Of a stretch of 49,993 nucleotides of DNA, positions 39,717-48,420 are shown piece by piece. This DNA comes from an uncultured Clostridia bacterium (GTDB lineage: Bacteria; Bacillota; Clostridia; Oscillospirales; Acutalibacteraceae). Numbering within the stretch: position 1 is the first letter of the stretch; every line of letters starts with the position of its first letter. The notes beneath the pieces were generated by a model. The model was given only the letters and a program-made list of their open reading frames with translations, was not told where the DNA came from and ran no database searches. The DNA lies in assembly GCA_946185345.1 (NCBI GenBank), contig CAMHJC010000005.1, forward strand, positions 1 through 49,993. The letters are read 5' to 3'. The position numbers were made by a program, and so were the translations under genes.

Positions 39717-40646
39717 ATGCCAATCAAGATCAACAACGAACTGCCCGCCAACAAGATACTCGAAAACGAGAATATCTTTACAATGACAGAAGAACGGGCC
39801 ACGATGCAGGATATACGTCCGCTGAAAATTATAATTCTCAATCTCATGCCCACCAAAATCGAGACCGAGACGCAATTTCTCCGACTGCTGAGCAATTCGC
39901 CTCTGCAGGTGGAGGTGGAGCTGCTCCAGACCGCTTCGCACGAAGCCAAGAACACTCCCACACGCCATCTGCTCGATTTCTACAAGACCTTTGACGAAGT
40001 AAGGGAAAACCGCTATGACGGCATGATTATCACCGGTGCGCCGGTGGAAAAGCTTCCCTTTGAGGAAGTGGATTACTGGCCGGAGCTTTGCGAAATCATG
40101 GAGTGGAGCAAGCGCAATGTCTACTCCACCATGCACATCTGCTGGGGAGCGCAGGCGGGGATGTATTATCACTTCGGCATAGATAAGACCACGCTGCCGC
40201 AGAAGCTTTCAGGCGTTTACCGCCACAGAGTCACCGCTCCGCTTCATCCGCTGGTGCGCGGCTTCAACGACTTCTACTGGGGACCGCATTCCCGCAATAC
40301 CGAGGTGTCCAGAGATGACATAGAAGCCAACGAAGAGCTGATTATTCTTACCACATCAAAGGACGCGGGCGTTTCACTGGTAGGCCACAAAAGCGGCAGA
40401 CAGTTCTTCTCGTTCGGCCATCTGGAATACGACCGCCAGACGCTTGCCAATGAATATTTCCGTGACGTAAACAGAGGACTCAATCCCGAAATTCCCTGCA
40501 ATTACTTCCCGAATGACGATGTCTGCGCCGTGCCGCTCCATTCCTGGCGTGCGCACGCCAATCTGCTTTTTGGCAATTGGCTGAATTATTACGTTTATCA
40601 GCAGACCCCCTATAATCTTTCCGACCTCAGCGAGATGACCATGTAG
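39717..40646 (+). CDS. metA: Homoserine O-acetyltransferase (MetA family)
   Basis: 309 residues. MetA acylates homoserine for methionine synthesis. The nucleophile is Cys142 (HICWGAQAG), with the His/Glu pair at 235/237 ([14 protein letters not shown]). The residue that decides acyl specificity, position 111, is Glu in [11 protein letters not shown]; Glu111 marks acetyl-CoA users whereas Gly111 marks succinyl-CoA users. The enzyme is therefore best named a homoserine O-acetyltransferase despite the MetA name. It has its own promoter and is 52 bases upstream of leuB, so the two may be co-transcribed as an amino-acid unit. Confidence 0.95.
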   Translation: MPIKINNELPANKILENENIFTMTEERATMQDIRPLKIIILNLMPTKIETETQFLRLLSNSPLQVEVELLQTASHEAKNTPTRHLLDFYKTFDEVRENRYDGMIITGAPVEKLPFEEVDYWPELCEIMEWSKRNVYSTMHICWGAQAGMYYHFGIDKTTLPQKLSGVYRHRVTAPLHPLVRGFNDFYWGPHSRNTEVSRDDIEANEELIILTTSKDAGVSLVGHKSGRQFFSFGHLEYDRQTLANEYFRDVNRGLNPEIPCNYFPNDDVCAVPLHSWRAHANLLFGNWLNYYVYQQTPYNLSDLSEMTM

Positions 40647-40698
40647 CCATTACGCTTTTGACTGGATAAATTCAAAATGAAAGACAGGATTGATCAAC

Positions 40699-41778
40699 AT
40701 GAAAAATTACAGAATCGCAGTGCTCAAGGGCGACGGAATCGGCCCGGAAATTGTCAACGAAGCCATTAAGGTGCTTGACGTTACCGCCGAGAAATGCGGC
40801 TTTACTGTGGAATACGATGAAGCTCTGCTCGGCGGCTGCGCCATTGACGCAACCGGAGTGCCGCTTCCCGACGAAACGGTCGCAAAGTGCAAGGCGGCCG
40901 ATTCCACGCTGCTCGGCGCGGTAGGCGGCCCGAAATGGGACACTCTTCCCGGAAGCCAGCGCCCTGAAAAGGGATTGCTCGGTATCCGCGCCGCACTGGG
41001 ACTTTTTGCCAACCTGCGCCCGGCACGCATTTTTGAGCCGCTGCGTGAGGCTTCTCCGCTGCGTGCCGATATTATCGGAGGATCGCTGGATATCATGGTG
41101 GTGCGTGAACTGACAGGCGGCATTTACTTCGGGGAAAGAGGCCGTTTGGAAGAAAACGGCGTCCAGGCCGCTTACGACACCGAGAAGTATTCCGTGCCGG
41201 AAATTGAGAGAATCGCCCGTATAGGCTTCGACCTTGCCATGAAGCGCGGTAAGAAGCTTTGCTCTGTCGATAAGGCCAACGTCCTCGAGAGCAGCCGCCT
41301 GTGGCGTGAGACAGTCACAAGAATCGGCAAGGAATATCCCGAGGTCGAGCTGAGCTACATGTATGTCGATAACTGCGCCATGCAGCTCGTGCGCAATCCT
41401 TCTCAGTTCGATGTGCTGCTCACTTCCAATATTTTCGGAGACATTCTCTCTGACGAAGCAAGCATGATTTCCGGCTCCATCGGAATGCTGGCATCCGCAT
41501 CGCTGGGCGCAAGCGGCTCGGGACTCTATGAGCCTATTCACGGCTCCGCTCCGGATATCGCAGGTCAGAATATCGCCAATCCCCTTGCGACAATCCTTTC
41601 GGTTGCCATGATGCTCAAATATTCTCTCGGTCAGCCGGAAGCCTCCGACATGATAGAGAAGGCCGTTGCCGATGTGCTTAATGAAGTCCGCACACCGGAT
41701 ATTTACGTGGAAGGCTTCCGGAAGGTCTCCTGCACTGAAATGGGCGATGCCGTCTGCGCCAAAATTAAGGCAATGTAA
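40699..41778 (+). CDS. leuB: 3-Isopropylmalate dehydrogenase (LeuB)
   Basis: 359 residues from ATG 40699; the track's TTG 40690 is also possible but has no better SD. LeuB oxidises and decarboxylates 3-isopropylmalate in leucine synthesis using NAD+. Family motifs are [29 protein letters not shown], and the late [42 protein letters not shown], with the NAD-binding [15 protein letters not shown]. No other leu gene is in the window, so leuC/leuD/leuA lie elsewhere. A terminator-like hairpin follows. Confidence 0.96.
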   Translation: MKNYRIAVLKGDGIGPEIVNEAIKVLDVTAEKCGFTVEYDEALLGGCAIDATGVPLPDETVAKCKAADSTLLGAVGGPKWDTLPGSQRPEKGLLGIRAALGLFANLRPARIFEPLREASPLRADIIGGSLDIMVVRELTGGIYFGERGRLEENGVQAAYDTEKYSVPEIERIARIGFDLAMKRGKKLCSVDKANVLESSRLWRETVTRIGKEYPEVELSYMYVDNCAMQLVRNPSQFDVLLTSNIFGDILSDEASMISGSIGMLASASLGASGSGLYEPIHGSAPDIAGQNIANPLATILSVAMMLKYSLGQPEASDMIEKAVADVLNEVRTPDIYVEGFRKVSCTEMGDAVCAKIKAM

Positions 41779-41827
41779 TTTCACATAGACGGTTTGACGA
41801 TTATGTAAAAACAAAATAATTACCTCG

Positions 41828-41874
41828 GCTGCCGGCGTGCGTGTTTCTTCTGTACACACTCCGGCAGCGTTTTC
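41828..41874 (+). terminator. Probable terminator of metA-leuB
   Basis: GCTGCCGG..GTG pairs with CAC..CCGGCAGC around a short loop (41828-41868), followed by GTTTTCG, a short T run. Confidence 0.7.
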
Positions 41875-41913
41875 GTATTCTGCGACAGGTGCATAAATAT
41901 TAACATACTGTTG

Positions 41914-41942
41914 TTGAATTAACGAAGGCTGTTTGGTATAAT
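41914..41942 (+). promoter_or_regulatory. Promoter of the M16C peptidase gene
   Basis: TTGAAT (41914-41919), 17-base spacer, TATAAT (41937-41942), 33 bases before the ATG at 41975. Confidence 0.8.
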
Positions 41943-41974
41943 ATACTATAAATCAACAATTAAGGAGTCTAGAT

Positions 41975-44863
41975 ATGAGTCATTATACCCTTTCGCAGAG
42001 CCGTTATATACGTGACCTCAAATGCGAAGTTAAGATTTACACCCACGATAAAACCGGCGCACGGGTTATCGTTATGCCTGCCGACGATGATAACCGTTCG
42101 ATCAGCATCGCTTTTTCCACACCTGCCGAAAATGATAAGGGCATACCGCACATTATCGAACATTCCGTGCTCTGCGGTTCGGAGAAATATCCGCTCAAAG
42201 ATCCGTTTGTCCAGCTGATGAAAGGCTCGATGTATTCCTTCCTCAACGCCATGACCTACAGCGATTTCACGGTTTATCCCGTGGCGAGCACCAACGAAAA
42301 GGACTTCAAAAATCTGGCGGACGTCTATCTTGACGCCGCTTTCAATCCTCTCATGCCTCACAAAAAGGAGGTTTTCCTGCAGGAAGGCAGACACTATGCG
42401 ATAGATGATGAGGAAACGCATGTGGAAGGCTACAACGGCGTCGTCTTCAATGAAATGAAGGGTGTGGAAGGCTCTGCCGACGCACTGCTGGAGGAAGCTG
42501 TCACCGCTTCTCTGTTCAAAGGAACTCCCTATTCGTACGAATCCGGCGGCCTGCCGCTTGCCATCTGCGACCTGTCTTATGAAGAACTGGTGGATTTTTA
42601 TCACAGACATTATACCGCCTCCAACTGCTTTATCTTCCTCTATGGAAAAATTGACGAGGAGGAGACGCTGGACTATATTTCAACGGAATACCTCGACAAA
42701 TACGAGCGCTCCGAGGTTTACCGGGTACCTGAGATTCCTGCCGACTGCTTTGAGGCCGACGTGAAGGCTCCCTATCCGGCGGACGAATCCAAGCTGGAAA
42801 ACGGCTTCTATTTCTCTTATAATTTTGCACTCCACATTCCTCATACGCCTTTGAATATGCTTACTCTCCGGGTGCTTGACAGAATTCTCTGCACCTCTCA
42901 GGGAGCCTACATCAAGAACGCCATGCAGAAGGAAGGTCTGGGCGAGGATTTCTATTCGATGGTCGATGAAATTGTCAAGGTACCGTGGTTCGGATTTGTC
43001 AGTGCTGGCTGCAAAGAGAGCGACAAGGATCGCTTCATGCGGATCATCGAGTCCACCCTTGCCGGTCTGGTCAAAAACGGCATAGACAAGGAGCGGCTGA
43101 ATTCTACGCTCAATATACTGGAATTCTGCGAAAAGGAGGACGCCGACACCTGGAAAACCAAGGGAATCTCCTTCTCATTGCAATTGCTTCCCAAGCTGCT
43201 CTACGATGAGGAAAATCCGCTGGAGCTGCTGGAATTCTTTGACGCCATTGATAAGCTCAAAGAGCTTGCGAAGACGGATTATTTCGAGCGGTTTATAGAG
43301 CAATATTTCGTCAATAATACTCACAGGAATATGGTCACTGTTTATCCGGATACAGAATTTACCGACCGTGAGGATCAGCTGATTGCCGGGAAGTGCAGCC
43401 AAAATGCCGCCAGAGAGGATTTTGACCAGTTGGTGAGTGATTACCGTCTGCTCAATGAATACCGCGGTTCAGAGGACACCAGGGAGAATGCCGAGCGAAT
43501 TCCGATTCTCAGCCGTGAAGACCTATCGTCCGACCCGGATTTCCAGCCTTCAAAAAGATTGGCCATTGAAGGCGGCGAATTGATTTATCAGGAACGTCCT
43601 ACCAACTCCATTGCCTACCTTGACTGGCGATACGATCTGCGCAGGCTCGACCAGTCGCTGCTTCCCTACTACAGGGTGTTTACCGAGCTGTTCGGAGCGG
43701 TGGATACCCAATCGCACGGCTACGCCGAGCTTTCCGACCTGATTGACAGCGTAACAGGCGGAATTTCACATCAGCTTGAAGTCCTCGAGTCGGTTAAGGA
43801 CGGCAGCGTTTCACCGACAATGAGCTGGCAGACCAGATTTTTGTACCACAACGCCGAAAAGGCATTTGACCTCAACCGTGAGATACTGCTGGAGACGGAT
43901 TTTTCGGATACCGACCATATCCGAGACATGCTGCTTCAGCTCAAGACAGGGTATGAGCGTGAACTGCTTGAATCGTCCAACGTCGTGGCGGAACATTTAG
44001 GTCTCAGCGCCTATTCCGAGGTCTATGCATGGACGGACGAATTGCAGGGATATTCCTTCTACCGGTTCCTCTGCGGTCTGCTCAGCGATTTTGACGAACG
44101 CAGGGAAGAACTTGTGACGGCCCTTGAAGCGATCAGAACGAGCCTTTTCGATGCTGACGGCTGGCGATTCTCCTATGTGGGCGAGGAATGTTTCCTTTCA
44201 CAGGCGAAAAGCATGACCGAAAGCTTTGTCAGGCTTCTTCACGGCAGGGAAGAGAAGGAAATGGCAGCGGTTTCCCTGTCCGCCAGACAGAGCACAGCGC
44301 TGTATTCTCCCTCACAGGTTCAGTATGCGGCTCTCTGCGGCATGCTTCCCGGTGAAGCTTCCGAAAAATACGGTTATCTGCTTGTGCTCCAGCATCTTCT
44401 GGATACAGATTATCTGTGGCAGAATATCCGTGTGCTTGGCGGCGCTTACGGAGTGGGAGTAAAATTCCTGCGCACGGGAGCGGCAGTGATGGTATCCTTC
44501 CGTGATCCGAACCTGGACGAAACTTACCAGTGTTACCGCAATGTGGTCAATTATCTTCATTCTCTCGAAATGGACGAGCGGACGTTCCGTCAGTTTGTGA
44601 TCGGCGCACTCAACAAGCTTGACCGTCCGAGACCTGCCTATGTCAAGGGAATGTCCCAGATTCGCCGGGAACTCAACGGCATTACCGCCGATGACGCAGA
44701 GAAGATCAGAGAGCAGATCATTTCCGCCACGCTGGATGACATCAAGGCGCTGGCACCTTATCTCGAAAGTTGGCTTGACGGAGCAACAGAGACGGTTATC
44801 GGCAGCGAGCAGAAGATCAGATCCTCCGCTATCCACTTCGACAGCGTGAAAGCGCTGGTATAA
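41975..44863 (+). CDS. M16C insulinase-type metallopeptidase (PreP/Cym1-like)
   Basis: 962 residues, the usual single-chain length for M16C enzymes, which contain two M16 halves joined by a hinge. The inverted zinc motif HIIEH lies in KGIPHIIEHSVLCGSEKYP near residue 56, followed by the typical KGSMYSFLNAMTYSDFTVYPVASTN block and the downstream Glu-containing VFNEMKGVEGS. It degrades short peptides, in mitochondria and chloroplasts cleaved targeting signals; in Clostridia it is thought to clear peptides in the cytosol, as no signal peptide is visible. AAGGAG precedes the start. The next two genes are close behind. Confidence 0.94.
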   Translation: MSHYTLSQSRYIRDLKCEVKIYTHDKTGARVIVMPADDDNRSISIAFSTPAENDKGIPHIIEHSVLCGSEKYPLKDPFVQLMKGSMYSFLNAMTYSDFTVYPVASTNEKDFKNLADVYLDAAFNPLMPHKKEVFLQEGRHYAIDDEETHVEGYNGVVFNEMKGVEGSADALLEEAVTASLFKGTPYSYESGGLPLAICDLSYEELVDFYHRHYTASNCFIFLYGKIDEEETLDYISTEYLDKYERSEVYRVPEIPADCFEADVKAPYPADESKLENGFYFSYNFALHIPHTPLNMLTLRVLDRILCTSQGAYIKNAMQKEGLGEDFYSMVDEIVKVPWFGFVSAGCKESDKDRFMRIIESTLAGLVKNGIDKERLNSTLNILEFCEKEDADTWKTKGISFSLQLLPKLLYDEENPLELLEFFDAIDKLKELAKTDYFERFIEQYFVNNTHRNMVTVYPDTEFTDREDQLIAGKCSQNAAREDFDQLVSDYRLLNEYRGSEDTRENAERIPILSREDLSSDPDFQPSKRLAIEGGELIYQERPTNSIAYLDWRYDLRRLDQSLLPYYRVFTELFGAVDTQSHGYAELSDLIDSVTGGISHQLEVLESVKDGSVSPTMSWQTRFLYHNAEKAFDLNREILLETDFSDTDHIRDMLLQLKTGYERELLESSNVVAEHLGLSAYSEVYAWTDELQGYSFYRFLCGLLSDFDERREELVTALEAIRTSLFDADGWRFSYVGEECFLSQAKSMTESFVRLLHGREEKEMAAVSLSARQSTALYSPSQVQYAALCGMLPGEASEKYGYLLVLQHLLDTDYLWQNIRVLGGAYGVGVKFLRTGAAVMVSFRDPNLDETYQCYRNVVNYLHSLEMDERTFRQFVIGALNKLDRPRPAYVKGMSQIRRELNGITADDAEKIREQIISATLDDIKALAPYLESWLDGATETVIGSEQKIRSSAIHFDSVKALV

Positions 44864-44885
44864 ATTTATAAAGGAGTACATTATT

Positions 44886-45089
44886 ATGGCAAAGATCAGA
44901 TTAAATGAAAACCCAGACGTAGTAGAGACGGTCAAGAAGGGACTGAATGCCAGAGGCGGATACTGTCCCTGCCGCCTTGAAATGACCGAAGACACCAAAT
45001 GCATGTGCAAGGAATTCCGTGACCAGATTGCCGACCCGGATTTTGAAGGCTACTGCCACTGTATGCTGTACTACAAGTCCAAGGAGTAA
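44886..45089 (+). CDS. Ferredoxin-thioredoxin reductase catalytic-subunit-like iron-sulfur protein
   Basis: 67 residues with three CxC pairs: CPC (27-29), CMC (39-41) and CHC (57-59). This is the Cys layout of the FTR catalytic chain family, in which a [4Fe-4S] cluster sits next to a redox-active disulfide and passes electrons from ferredoxin to thioredoxin. The spacing differs from the plant enzyme (x9 and x15 instead of x16 and x8). No variable subunit gene is near. In this anaerobe it may reduce an unknown disulfide with ferredoxin electrons. AAAGGAGT precedes the start, 22 bases after the peptidase gene. Confidence 0.82.
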   Translation: MAKIRLNENPDVVETVKKGLNARGGYCPCRLEMTEDTKCMCKEFRDQIADPDFEGYCHCMLYYKSKE

Positions 45090-45105
45090 AGGAGAGAAAG
45101 CATCC

Positions 45106-45501
45106 ATGAAAGAAGTACTTGATTTTTTAAAGCAGTGCGGCGTGTTTTATCTTGCCACCGTTGAAGGAGATCAGCCGAGGGTGCGACCTTTCGGGGCGGT
45201 CTGCGAATTTGACTGCAGGATGTACATCATCACCGCCAACACCAAATCCGTCTATGCCCAGATGCAGGCGAACGGCAAGGTCGAAATTTCAGGCATGACG
45301 CCGGACGGCAGATGGATCCGTCTGACGGCCGAAGCCGTGCGGGACGATCGCCGTGAGGCAAAAGAAGCCATGCTTCAGGCCAATCCTGATCTTCGTTCGA
45401 TGTACAGCGAGGACGACGGCGTGATGGAAGTGCTCAGTCTGCAAAACGCGAGTGCGGTTATCTGTTCCTTCACCGCCGAGCCTGTGAACTATCACTTCTG
45501 A
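45106..45501 (+). CDS. Pyridoxamine 5'-phosphate oxidase-like (flavin) protein
   Basis: 131 residues from ATG 45106 (MKEVLDFLKQCGVFYLATVEGDQPRVRPFGAV), with AAAGGAGAG about nine bases upstream; the track's 45019 start runs into the previous gene. The block FYLATVEGDQPRVRPFG followed by MYIITANTKSVYAQM fits the split-barrel FMN-binding family. Members bind flavin or heme and include PNPOx-like and nitroreductase-like types; the exact substrate is unknown. It follows the FTR-like gene by 16 bases, which hints at a shared redox role. Confidence 0.85.
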   Translation: MKEVLDFLKQCGVFYLATVEGDQPRVRPFGAVCEFDCRMYIITANTKSVYAQMQANGKVEISGMTPDGRWIRLTAEAVRDDRREAKEAMLQANPDLRSMYSEDDGVMEVLSLQNASAVICSFTAEPVNYHF

Positions 45502-45525
45502 TTTTTCCAAAAAAGCAATGCCCGG

Positions 45526-45565
45526 TTGCCGGCAGTGAATCCACTCGCCTGACATCGGGCATTTA
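45526..45565. repeat. Hairpin after the flavin protein gene
   Basis: AATGCCCG and CGGGCATT arms lie about 25 bases apart (about 45517-45565), with no T run of note (TTTAATGC). It is a possible weak terminator before the copA promoter. Confidence 0.4.
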
Positions 45566-45574
45566 ATGCAATGC

Positions 45575-45603
45575 TTGACAAATCATTCCGGATGAGGTAT
45601 AAT
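45575..45603 (+). promoter_or_regulatory. Consensus promoter of copA
   Basis: TTGACA (45575-45580), exact 17-base spacer, TATAAT (45598-45603): full consensus, so expression must be held down by a repressor under normal conditions. Confidence 0.92.
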
Positions 45604-45616
45604 TAGTTTAAACTAA
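45603..45616. promoter_or_regulatory. Palindromic operator candidate of copA
   Basis: TTAGTTTAAACTAA is a perfect 14-bp palindrome starting on the last base of the -10 box. It does not match the CopY site (TACAnnTGTA) or the CsoR site, and resembles the TTAG...CTAA pattern of DtxR/IdeR/MntR-type metal regulators. Confidence 0.6.
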
Positions 45617-45636
45617 CAGCGTTCTTTTACGCTGTT
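45615..45636 (+). promoter_or_regulatory. Leader hairpin of copA
   Basis: AACAGCG (45615-45621) pairs with CGCTGTT (45630-45636) around an eight-base loop, seven bases before the SD GGGAGG. It could shape translation of copA; no T run follows. Confidence 0.5.
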
Positions 45637-45649
45637 TTCAAAGGGAGGA

Positions 45650-48205
45650 ATGAAGATCATAGAACAGTACAATGTAACAGGAATGAGCTGTGCTGCCTGC
45701 AGCGCACGAGTCGAAAAAGCCGTGTCGAAGGTAGAAGGGGTGACATCCTGTTCAGTCAGTCTGCTTACCAATTCAATGGGCGTTGAGGGAAACGCCTCTC
45801 CGGCGGCCATCCTTGCAGCCGTTCAGGAGGCAGGCTACGGCGCATCAGTCAAGGGAATTTCAACTGGTAAAGGCGGCAGTTCTTCTCCAGAGGAGGATGC
45901 GTTGGCAGACCGTGAGACGCCGGTGCTGAAACGCAGGCTCATTGCCTCGCTGGGATTCCTCGCCGTGCTGATGTATTTTTCCATGGGACACATGATGTGG
46001 AACTGGCCTCTGCCGTCATTCTTTGACGGCAATCACGTGGCAATGGGACTTGTGCAGATGATTCTTGCGGCGATTGTCATGGTCATCAACCAGAAGTTCT
46101 TTGTCAGCGGTTTCAAAGGCCTGCTTCACCGTGCGCCGAATATGGATACGCTGGTTGCACTCGGTTCGGGAGCGTCGTTTGTCTACAGTGTTTACGCACT
46201 CTTCGCAATGACCGATTGCGTGGTGAAAGGCGATTCGGCAGGTGCGGAATCCTATATGCACGAATTCTATTTTGAATCGGCGGCAATGATACTCGCTCTC
46301 ATAACCGTGGGCAAGATGCTTGAAGCACGTTCCAAGGGCAAGACCACCGATGCGCTTAAAAGTCTGATGAAGCTTGCTCCAAAGACTGCCGTGCTGATTA
46401 AAGACGGACAGGAAACCACCGTTCCGATTGAACAGGTGCGGAGAGGAGACACATTTGTTGTGCGACCGGGCGAAAATATCCCGGTAGACGGAGTGGTAAT
46501 TGACGGAGTCAGCGCTGTGAATGAATCGGCATTAACGGGAGAGAGTATTCCGGTGGATAAATCTTCAGGCGATGCTGTTTCGGCGGGAACGGTCAACCAA
46601 TCGGGCTTCATCAGGTGTGAAGCCACCGGAGTAGGGGAGGACACGACCCTTTCACGTATCATCAGAATGGTGAGCGATGCTGCCGCTACCAAAGCGCCGA
46701 TTGCCAAAACCGCCGACAGGGTTTCCGGCGTATTTGTTCCCACTGTCATAGCCATCGCTCTGGTGACCGCAGCGGTGTGGCTGATTGCGGGCAAAAGCGT
46801 GGGCTTTGCTCTCGCAAGGGGAATTTCCGTTCTGGTCATAAGCTGTCCCTGCGCCCTGGGACTTGCCACTCCTGTCGCTATCATGGTTGGCAGCGGAATG
46901 GGCGCAAAGAGCGGAATTTTATTCAAAACGGCCGCATCTCTCGAACAGGCTGGCAGAATTCAGATTGTGGCGCTCGACAAAACCGGGACCGTTACGGAAG
47001 GCGAGCCGAGAGTGACCGATATCCTGCCGGCCGAAGGCGTGAGCGAACAGCGGCTTCTGTCCGATGCATTTGCTCTGGAAAGCAAGAGCGAGCACCCGCT
47101 TGCAAAGGCCATTGTCAGTGCGGCGTCAGAGCGTGGTATAACAGCCGAGGAAGTAACGGATTTTCAGGCGCTTCCGGGCAACGGTCTGACCGCAACCCTT
47201 AACGGTGCGATTATTTCAGGCGGCAGTATGAAATATATCGGCGGAATCTGCGATTTGACGGATCATCTCAAAGAAACAGCCGGTAATTTAGCTTCACAAG
47301 GCAAGACGCCGTTATTTTTCTGCACAAACGGCGAATTAATCGGCATCATTGCCGTGGCGGACACAATGAAACCCGACAGTCCGCAGGCAATCAGCGAATT
47401 GCGGAATATGGGAATTCGTGTGGTCATGCTTACCGGTGACAATGAGCGCACTGCGCATGCGGTTGGAGAGAAAGCCGGTGTAGATGATGTGGTCGCAGGC
47501 GTCCTTCCGGACGGCAAGCAGAGCGTTATTGAAGAATTGAAGCGTTACGGACGTGTGGCAATGGTTGGCGATGGCATCAACGACGCTCCGGCACTGACAA
47601 GCGCGGATGTCGGAATAGCCATCGGCGCAGGAACCGACATTGCCATTGACGCAGCGGAAGTGGTGCTGATGAAGAGCAGACTGAGCGACGTTCCGGCGGC
47701 AATTCGCCTTAGCAGGGGAACGCTGAGGAATATCCGGCAAAATCTATTTTGGGCGTTTTTCTACAATGTCATCGGAATTCCGCTTGCGGCAGGTATCTGG
47801 ATACCGATATTCGGCTGGGAGATGAATCCCATGTTCGGAGCGGCAGCAATGAGCCTGTCGAGCTTCTGCGTAGTGTCCAATGCTTTGCGTCTCAATTTTT
47901 TGAATATTCGAAGTGCGAGGCATGACAAGAAAATCAAAGCCGCGGAAGAGTTTACAATGAATACAACACAAGACAAGGAGAATGAAGAAATGTTTGGAAA
48001 GAACAAAATCACAATGAAAATCGAAGGCATGATGTGCGGTCACTGTGAAGCCAGAGTCAAGCAGGCTCTTGAGGCACTTCCCGAGGTTGTCAAAGCCGAT
48101 GTGAGTCATGAAAAAGGCACGGCAATTGTCACGGTGAATGAGGGTACTTCTGTGGATATTCTGAAACAGGCAGTGGAAGCGCAGGGATACAAGGTGATAG
48201 GATAA
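45650..48205 (+). CDS. copA: Copper-exporting P1B-1 ATPase with C-terminal CopZ domain
   Basis: 851 residues. An N-terminal HMA domain has [15 protein letters not shown]. Core motifs are [31 protein letters not shown], and [31 protein letters not shown] and [15 protein letters not shown] mark the Cu(I) group. After the last TM a linker ([16 protein letters not shown]) leads to a second HMA domain at residues ~781-851 with [15 protein letters not shown], a CopZ-like chaperone in the same frame. A strong internal SD (AAGGAG) lies nine bases before ATG 47990, so a free 71-residue CopZ may also be made. The start ATG is unusually close to GGGAGG (one to two bases). It should pump Cu(I) out of the cell. 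Confidence 0.95.
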   Translation: MKIIEQYNVTGMSCAACSARVEKAVSKVEGVTSCSVSLLTNSMGVEGNASPAAILAAVQEAGYGASVKGISTGKGGSSSPEEDALADRETPVLKRRLIASLGFLAVLMYFSMGHMMWNWPLPSFFDGNHVAMGLVQMILAAIVMVINQKFFVSGFKGLLHRAPNMDTLVALGSGASFVYSVYALFAMTDCVVKGDSAGAESYMHEFYFESAAMILALITVGKMLEARSKGKTTDALKSLMKLAPKTAVLIKDGQETTVPIEQVRRGDTFVVRPGENIPVDGVVIDGVSAVNESALTGESIPVDKSSGDAVSAGTVNQSGFIRCEATGVGEDTTLSRIIRMVSDAAATKAPIAKTADRVSGVFVPTVIAIALVTAAVWLIAGKSVGFALARGISVLVISCPCALGLATPVAIMVGSGMGAKSGILFKTAASLEQAGRIQIVALDKTGTVTEGEPRVTDILPAEGVSEQRLLSDAFALESKSEHPLAKAIVSAASERGITAEEVTDFQALPGNGLTATLNGAIISGGSMKYIGGICDLTDHLKETAGNLASQGKTPLFFCTNGELIGIIAVADTMKPDSPQAISELRNMGIRVVMLTGDNERTAHAVGEKAGVDDVVAGVLPDGKQSVIEELKRYGRVAMVGDGINDAPALTSADVGIAIGAGTDIAIDAAEVVLMKSRLSDVPAAIRLSRGTLRNIRQNLFWAFFYNVIGIPLAAGIWIPIFGWEMNPMFGAAAMSLSSFCVVSNALRLNFLNIRSARHDKKIKAAEEFTMNTTQDKENEEMFGKNKITMKIEGMMCGHCEARVKQALEALPEVVKADVSHEKGTAIVTVNEGTSVDILKQAVEAQGYKVIG
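47990..48205 (+). CDS. Possible internally started CopZ-like copper chaperone
   Basis: ATG 47990 is in frame with copA (codon 781) and has AAGGAG (47975-47980) nine bases upstream, matching the separate copZ start found in many Firmicutes. The 71-residue product would be a complete HMA domain, [23 protein letters not shown] to GYKVIG. If made, it would give a soluble Cu(I) chaperone from the same mRNA. It could instead be only the C-terminal domain of the ATPase. Confidence 0.55.
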   Translation: MFGKNKITMKIEGMMCGHCEARVKQALEALPEVVKADVSHEKGTAIVTVNEGTSVDILKQAVEAQGYKVIG

Positions 48206-48231
48206 CGCTTTTCCGTCTTCAGACAATTGTG

Positions 48232-48280
48232 TCCGCACGGCATGGGAATGATTCATTCTGATGCCGTGCGGATTTTTATT
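48232..48280 (+). terminator. Terminator of copA
   Basis: TCCGCACGGCAT (48232-48243) pairs perfectly with ATGCCGTGCGGA (48261-48272), followed by TTTTTATT. Confidence 0.93.
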
Positions 48281-48335
48281 GTAAAGTCATGTTTTTATGG
48301 TTAAAAGTGGAAGAATATTTATCTGAAATACATCT

Positions 48336-48364
48336 TTAAAAATCCGCCGCATTTGTTGTATAAT
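48336..48364 (+). promoter_or_regulatory. Possible guaA promoter
   Basis: TATAAT (48359-48364) has only a weak -35 candidate (TTAAAA at 48336-48341, 17-base spacer). The leader of about 55 bases to the ATG at 48421 shows no purine riboswitch core. Confidence 0.5.
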
Positions 48365-48420
48365 ATCTAAAATATAATCAGCCGGATTCAACAGTGACAA
48401 CGGCAAAGGAATGTGATAAT

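Noticed and set aside
45019-45105. Extended N-terminus of the flavin protein
   Set aside because: It lies inside the FTR-like gene; ATG 45106 has a good SD and the correct family start.
48281-48420. Purine riboswitch upstream of guaA
   Set aside because: No purine aptamer core or expression-platform hairpin is visible in the short leader.
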